Shown in pieces: positions 61,492-64,000 of a stretch of 64,000 nucleotides of DNA. The translations under genes were made by a program, and so were the position numbers. Source of the DNA: Takashimella koratensis (Eukaryota; Basidiomycota; Tremellomycetes; Trichosporonales; Tetragoniomycetaceae). The DNA lies in assembly GCA_003116875.1 (NCBI GenBank), contig BCKT01000002.1:1612001-1676000 (forward strand), read 5' to 3'. Each line of letters starts with the position of its first letter. Position 1 is the first letter of the stretch. The notes beneath the pieces were generated by a model, which worked only from the letters and a program-made list of their open reading frames with translations, was not told the origin of the DNA and made no database searches.

Positions 61492-64000
61492 TCAAGCCGG
61501 AGCTATTCGGACGGTGATATCTCCCCAGGCCTGCTTCTGCTCAACTGCCAGAATCTGCCTCGTGGCAAGAGCTTTTTTGAGTCAGCTATACCGCTATAGA
61601 GCTTTTGATCCGTCCCAGCCGTTACTCACTGAGGCAGTTGTAGAATGCAAACATGGCGACGCGACGACGTCCCGGCTGCCCTCTCTTGACAGTCACCAAA
61701 TCCTCAAAGTTGAGCTGGTACGCCTCGACCTCGTCCATGCGCTTTTCCACGAACCTGTGCATGATGGGTACTCAGCTCAATGGCAATGACCATCAAAGTG
61801 AGGTAGCTCTGAGTGCACAAACCCAAATGGAAGAGATACACTCACGAGTAAAAGTCGCGACACTGCTTCTCGAGCGTCGCCAGCATTGCGTGAGCGTATA
61901 CCGTCTGGCTCGGAGGGATTTGTGAGTCCTTTTGAGACTGTGACATGTCATAGTCGTCCGGAGGAACTGAAAGATGTGTAAGCTGCGAACATCTTCACCA
62001 AGATATCTAGTATTGTTCACCCACGCTGTGTGACATCCTGAGAGCCGCCGAGCATGAGAGCGTCCTGATCGCCGCTGATGATGGACGAGGAACGGTGACG
62101 TGGTTCGCTGTCTCGACGCATACTGGAAAACGGTTCAGGTGATGGTTCCTTTGGCGTGCCACCTACTTGGGAGTGAATCCGGTGGATCCCTGGGGAGTGA
62201 AGCTCATGTCTGCCCCTTGTGGGAAATCAAAGGGTGCCATGTCGTCCCACTGTCTCGTCAGTGGTACCCTGTAATAGCCAACCCACTGGCAGCTGGCTAG
62301 ATTGCGAGGCACGGCGTGCGACCTCCGGAGCATCGACTTCATCGATGAGAGGAATCGGGATGATGAAATCTTGGTGTTGCTGCACGAATAAGCGACAGGC
62401 AACTATAAATGAGAGACGTACCTCGGCGTAGGTCGTATCTTGCTCGTCGTTGGAATTGAGACGGTTCACGTCTTCTCCGCGCTGCTCCTCTTCTTCTTCA
62501 TCGTCCACCAGATGAAACGGCCTCTTTTCGCGAAACGCGGCAACTTCCATCTCCCACTTAAACTGCCCGGGCTTGGAGACAACCTCAAACTTCTCATTCA
62601 TCTCCGCGTCGTCAACTGAGCGATCAACACGACGTTAGTCACACGTCCAAGGATTGTATCTTCTGAGTACCGCTTACAGATGATCCACTGTCCCGCTCCA
62701 TTAACCAGCGCATTCGCTTGCGCTTCAAATGCAGCCTCTTCCTGTTTTTTCCCTCGCTGACGACGCAAGTCGTCCATCTGTGCGAGGTACGCTGTATGCC
62801 TTAGATAGTCGTCCTGGCTCGACGTTTCAACCGCCTATGCGTCAGCGGCGCTGTAACTGTCATCACTTACCGAATCGAATCTGACGACTTTGCCCTTCTT
62901 CGTCTTCTTTGTCGGTGGCTGTTGAGCCTTCCCACCGGGGTTCTGACCATGCCCTCCCAGAACCCTGTCGGCCTCGTCTTCAGAGCCCAAGTGCTCTTCT
63001 GGCAAGGTGATCTGAGTCACCGGTGTCATCTGGAAAACGCTTTTCACATAGTAAGCTTCCATATCACGTCTGTCAGCTCCTGCACTTACTCTTCTTCCAT
63101 CGGCGGGTCTTCGAACGTGAACGGCCTGTTTCCCGAAGGCCCACTGAAAGAGTCATCGACACCCGGATCGACGGGTCCAGTGTCAATAAGGTGAAGGTCG
63201 ACAGGGGTAAAGTCGGGTGCGGGGGCGAGATCCTTCCAAATCTGGGTTATGTCAGAAAGAGTTGGAAGTCTCCTTTGACTCACGTCGCTCTGCGGAGTGC
63301 CGGGCTTGGGGGTTCCGGTGTTGGACTCTGCACAGGTAATGAGCTCGATTACTAAATGTTCGTGAGAGGTGCTATTATACCTACTTTCCCTGGCTCGAGC
63401 CCTGATATGCTCGGGCTCATCCACATCCCTCTCCTCATCCTCTTCCTCTTCGTCACGCTCGCTAAAGTCGGTGGTGTGGGATTGGGATGTGAGAGATCCC
63501 AATTTGGGGGTAGAAGCTCGCTGGTTGCTTGGGCGGGCCCAATCCTATGCGGAGTCTGTGTCAGCTGAGGACGATGAAGCAAGCGCAGCTTAGCAGGATA
63601 AAATGGGTTCCGCACCGTGAAGACAAAGTCCGTGTTGGGATCAAGGGGTAGCATCCAGGTCAGATTGTTGCCCCCGAAAGTGATCTGCTCGATGCTGCAT
63701 GCCACCACCATCGCAGGGAGCATGTGGGTCAGCTGGCTTTTGGGGTAACATAGGAAGGAAGGAAACTGGTGGTTGAAAGAGCCACGGACACTGGTTGATT
63801 TCACCGCCACTCACCGGCTCCTTCCTCCGCCTGGAAGGTCGATATCGCCCGTTCTCCCGACACCCTGGCCACCGCCCCCAACCGTCGCCGAGAAGTCGGT
63901 AACGATGGATCGGCGAAGACGAGCATCAAAGTCTTGTACGTCGTTGTGAAAGATCTCGTAGTTTTGATTGTACACCCTGGGTGATGGTTAGGGAACCGGG
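61492..64000 (-). CDS. REC8: cohesin kleisin, Rec8/Rad21 family (5' end outside the window)
   Basis: The alpha-kleisin closes the cohesin ring between Smc1 and Smc3; Rec8 is the meiotic form. The visible part begins with an acceptor near 63977 and an exon VYNQNYEIFHNDVQDFDARLRRSIV, matching the kleisin N-terminal block (RVYSRK-YLLDDC in Rad21). IEQITFGGNNLTW follows. The middle is acidic and disordered, with DFIIPIPLIDEVDAPEVARRAS and MSFTPQGSTGF. The C-terminal winged helix is clear: RRVAMFAFYNCLTLATRQILAVEQKQAWGDITVRIAPA, ending at TGA 61494-61492, like the VLASQ...VEQ..PYGDI end of the family. FYNCL and the divergent N-terminal block favour Rec8 over mitotic Rad21, but this is not certain. 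Many short introns are present, and a few joins (for example near 63085) are ambiguous. Confidence 0.65.

Noticed and set aside
63085..63104. A 20-nt intron in the kleisin gene (GTAAGTGCAGGAGCTGACAG)
   Set aside because: It would restore a frame, but a 50-nt alternative ending at the AAAG before CGTTTTCC also works and has a normal size.

Overview
This window comes from a fungus, most likely a basidiomycete yeast or yeast-like fungus of the Tremellomycetes. The gene content is fungal: Atg27, a Pol X polymerase with BRCT, Tom1-type HECT ligase, ferric reductase, Rsm10 and cyclin H. Genes are dense and rich in very short introns (32 to about 75 nt, donor GTRNGT, branch CTGAC or CTAAC a few bases before the AG). 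The clade is inferred from intron style and protein flavour; there is no rRNA here to confirm it. I saw no tRNA, rRNA, CRISPR array, insertion sequence, transposon ORF or virus-like gene.

Layout. 1-1753: AT-rich sequence with no gene and a recurring 9-mer. 1754-2779 (-): PLP-homeostasis protein. 3234-6324 (+): ferric reductase. 6409-8619 (-): armadillo protein resembling SmgGDS. 8852-20768 (+): giant HECT E3 ligase of the Tom1/HUWE1 family. 20891-21887 (-): Atg27. 22202-25173 (-): Pol4/Pol lambda-like polymerase. 25378-27702 (+): dynein intermediate chain. 27715-29371 (-): choline/ethanolamine kinase. 29913-31574 (-): unknown Ser/Pro-rich protein. 33190-39385 (-): very large DYRK/Pom1-type kinase. 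40609-44298 (+): unknown acidic protein with a KEN motif. 45000-46116 (+): RCC1-like protein. 46183-47222 (-): nicotinamide riboside kinase. 47637-49731 (+): arginyl-tRNA synthetase. 49977-51563 (+): unknown polytopic membrane protein. 51721-52524 (+): mitochondrial uS10. 52697-54028 (-): alpha-SNAP. 54409-55396 (+): U2AF small subunit. 55577-57464 (-): CCCH zinc-finger protein like ZC3H3. 57665-59344 (-): LisH-like/WD40 protein. 59580-61130 (+): cyclin H. 61492 to beyond 64000 (-): kleisin, probably Rec8, with its 5' part outside the window.

The genes are housekeeping and are not a functional cluster. The region is organised as head-to-head and tail-to-tail pairs. Most shared upstream regions carry the palindrome TCACGTGA or its CACGTG core, which suggests one common bHLH/Cbf1-type promoter element. 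Convergent pairs are tight, with only 12 bp between the stop codons at 27702 and 27717.

I found no convincing new multi-gene system. The most interesting signals are: introns of 32 and 33 nt that must be spliced to give a BRCT domain and an intact kinase catalytic motif; several stop-free introns whose length is a multiple of three; a GC-AG intron; 18- and 21-nt microexons, one of them a near copy of the preceding exon end; and probable dual mitochondrial/cytosolic start-site usage in arginyl-tRNA synthetase and the PLP protein. Exon joins were worked out by hand from splice signals and frame, so unlisted internal boundaries are approximate.
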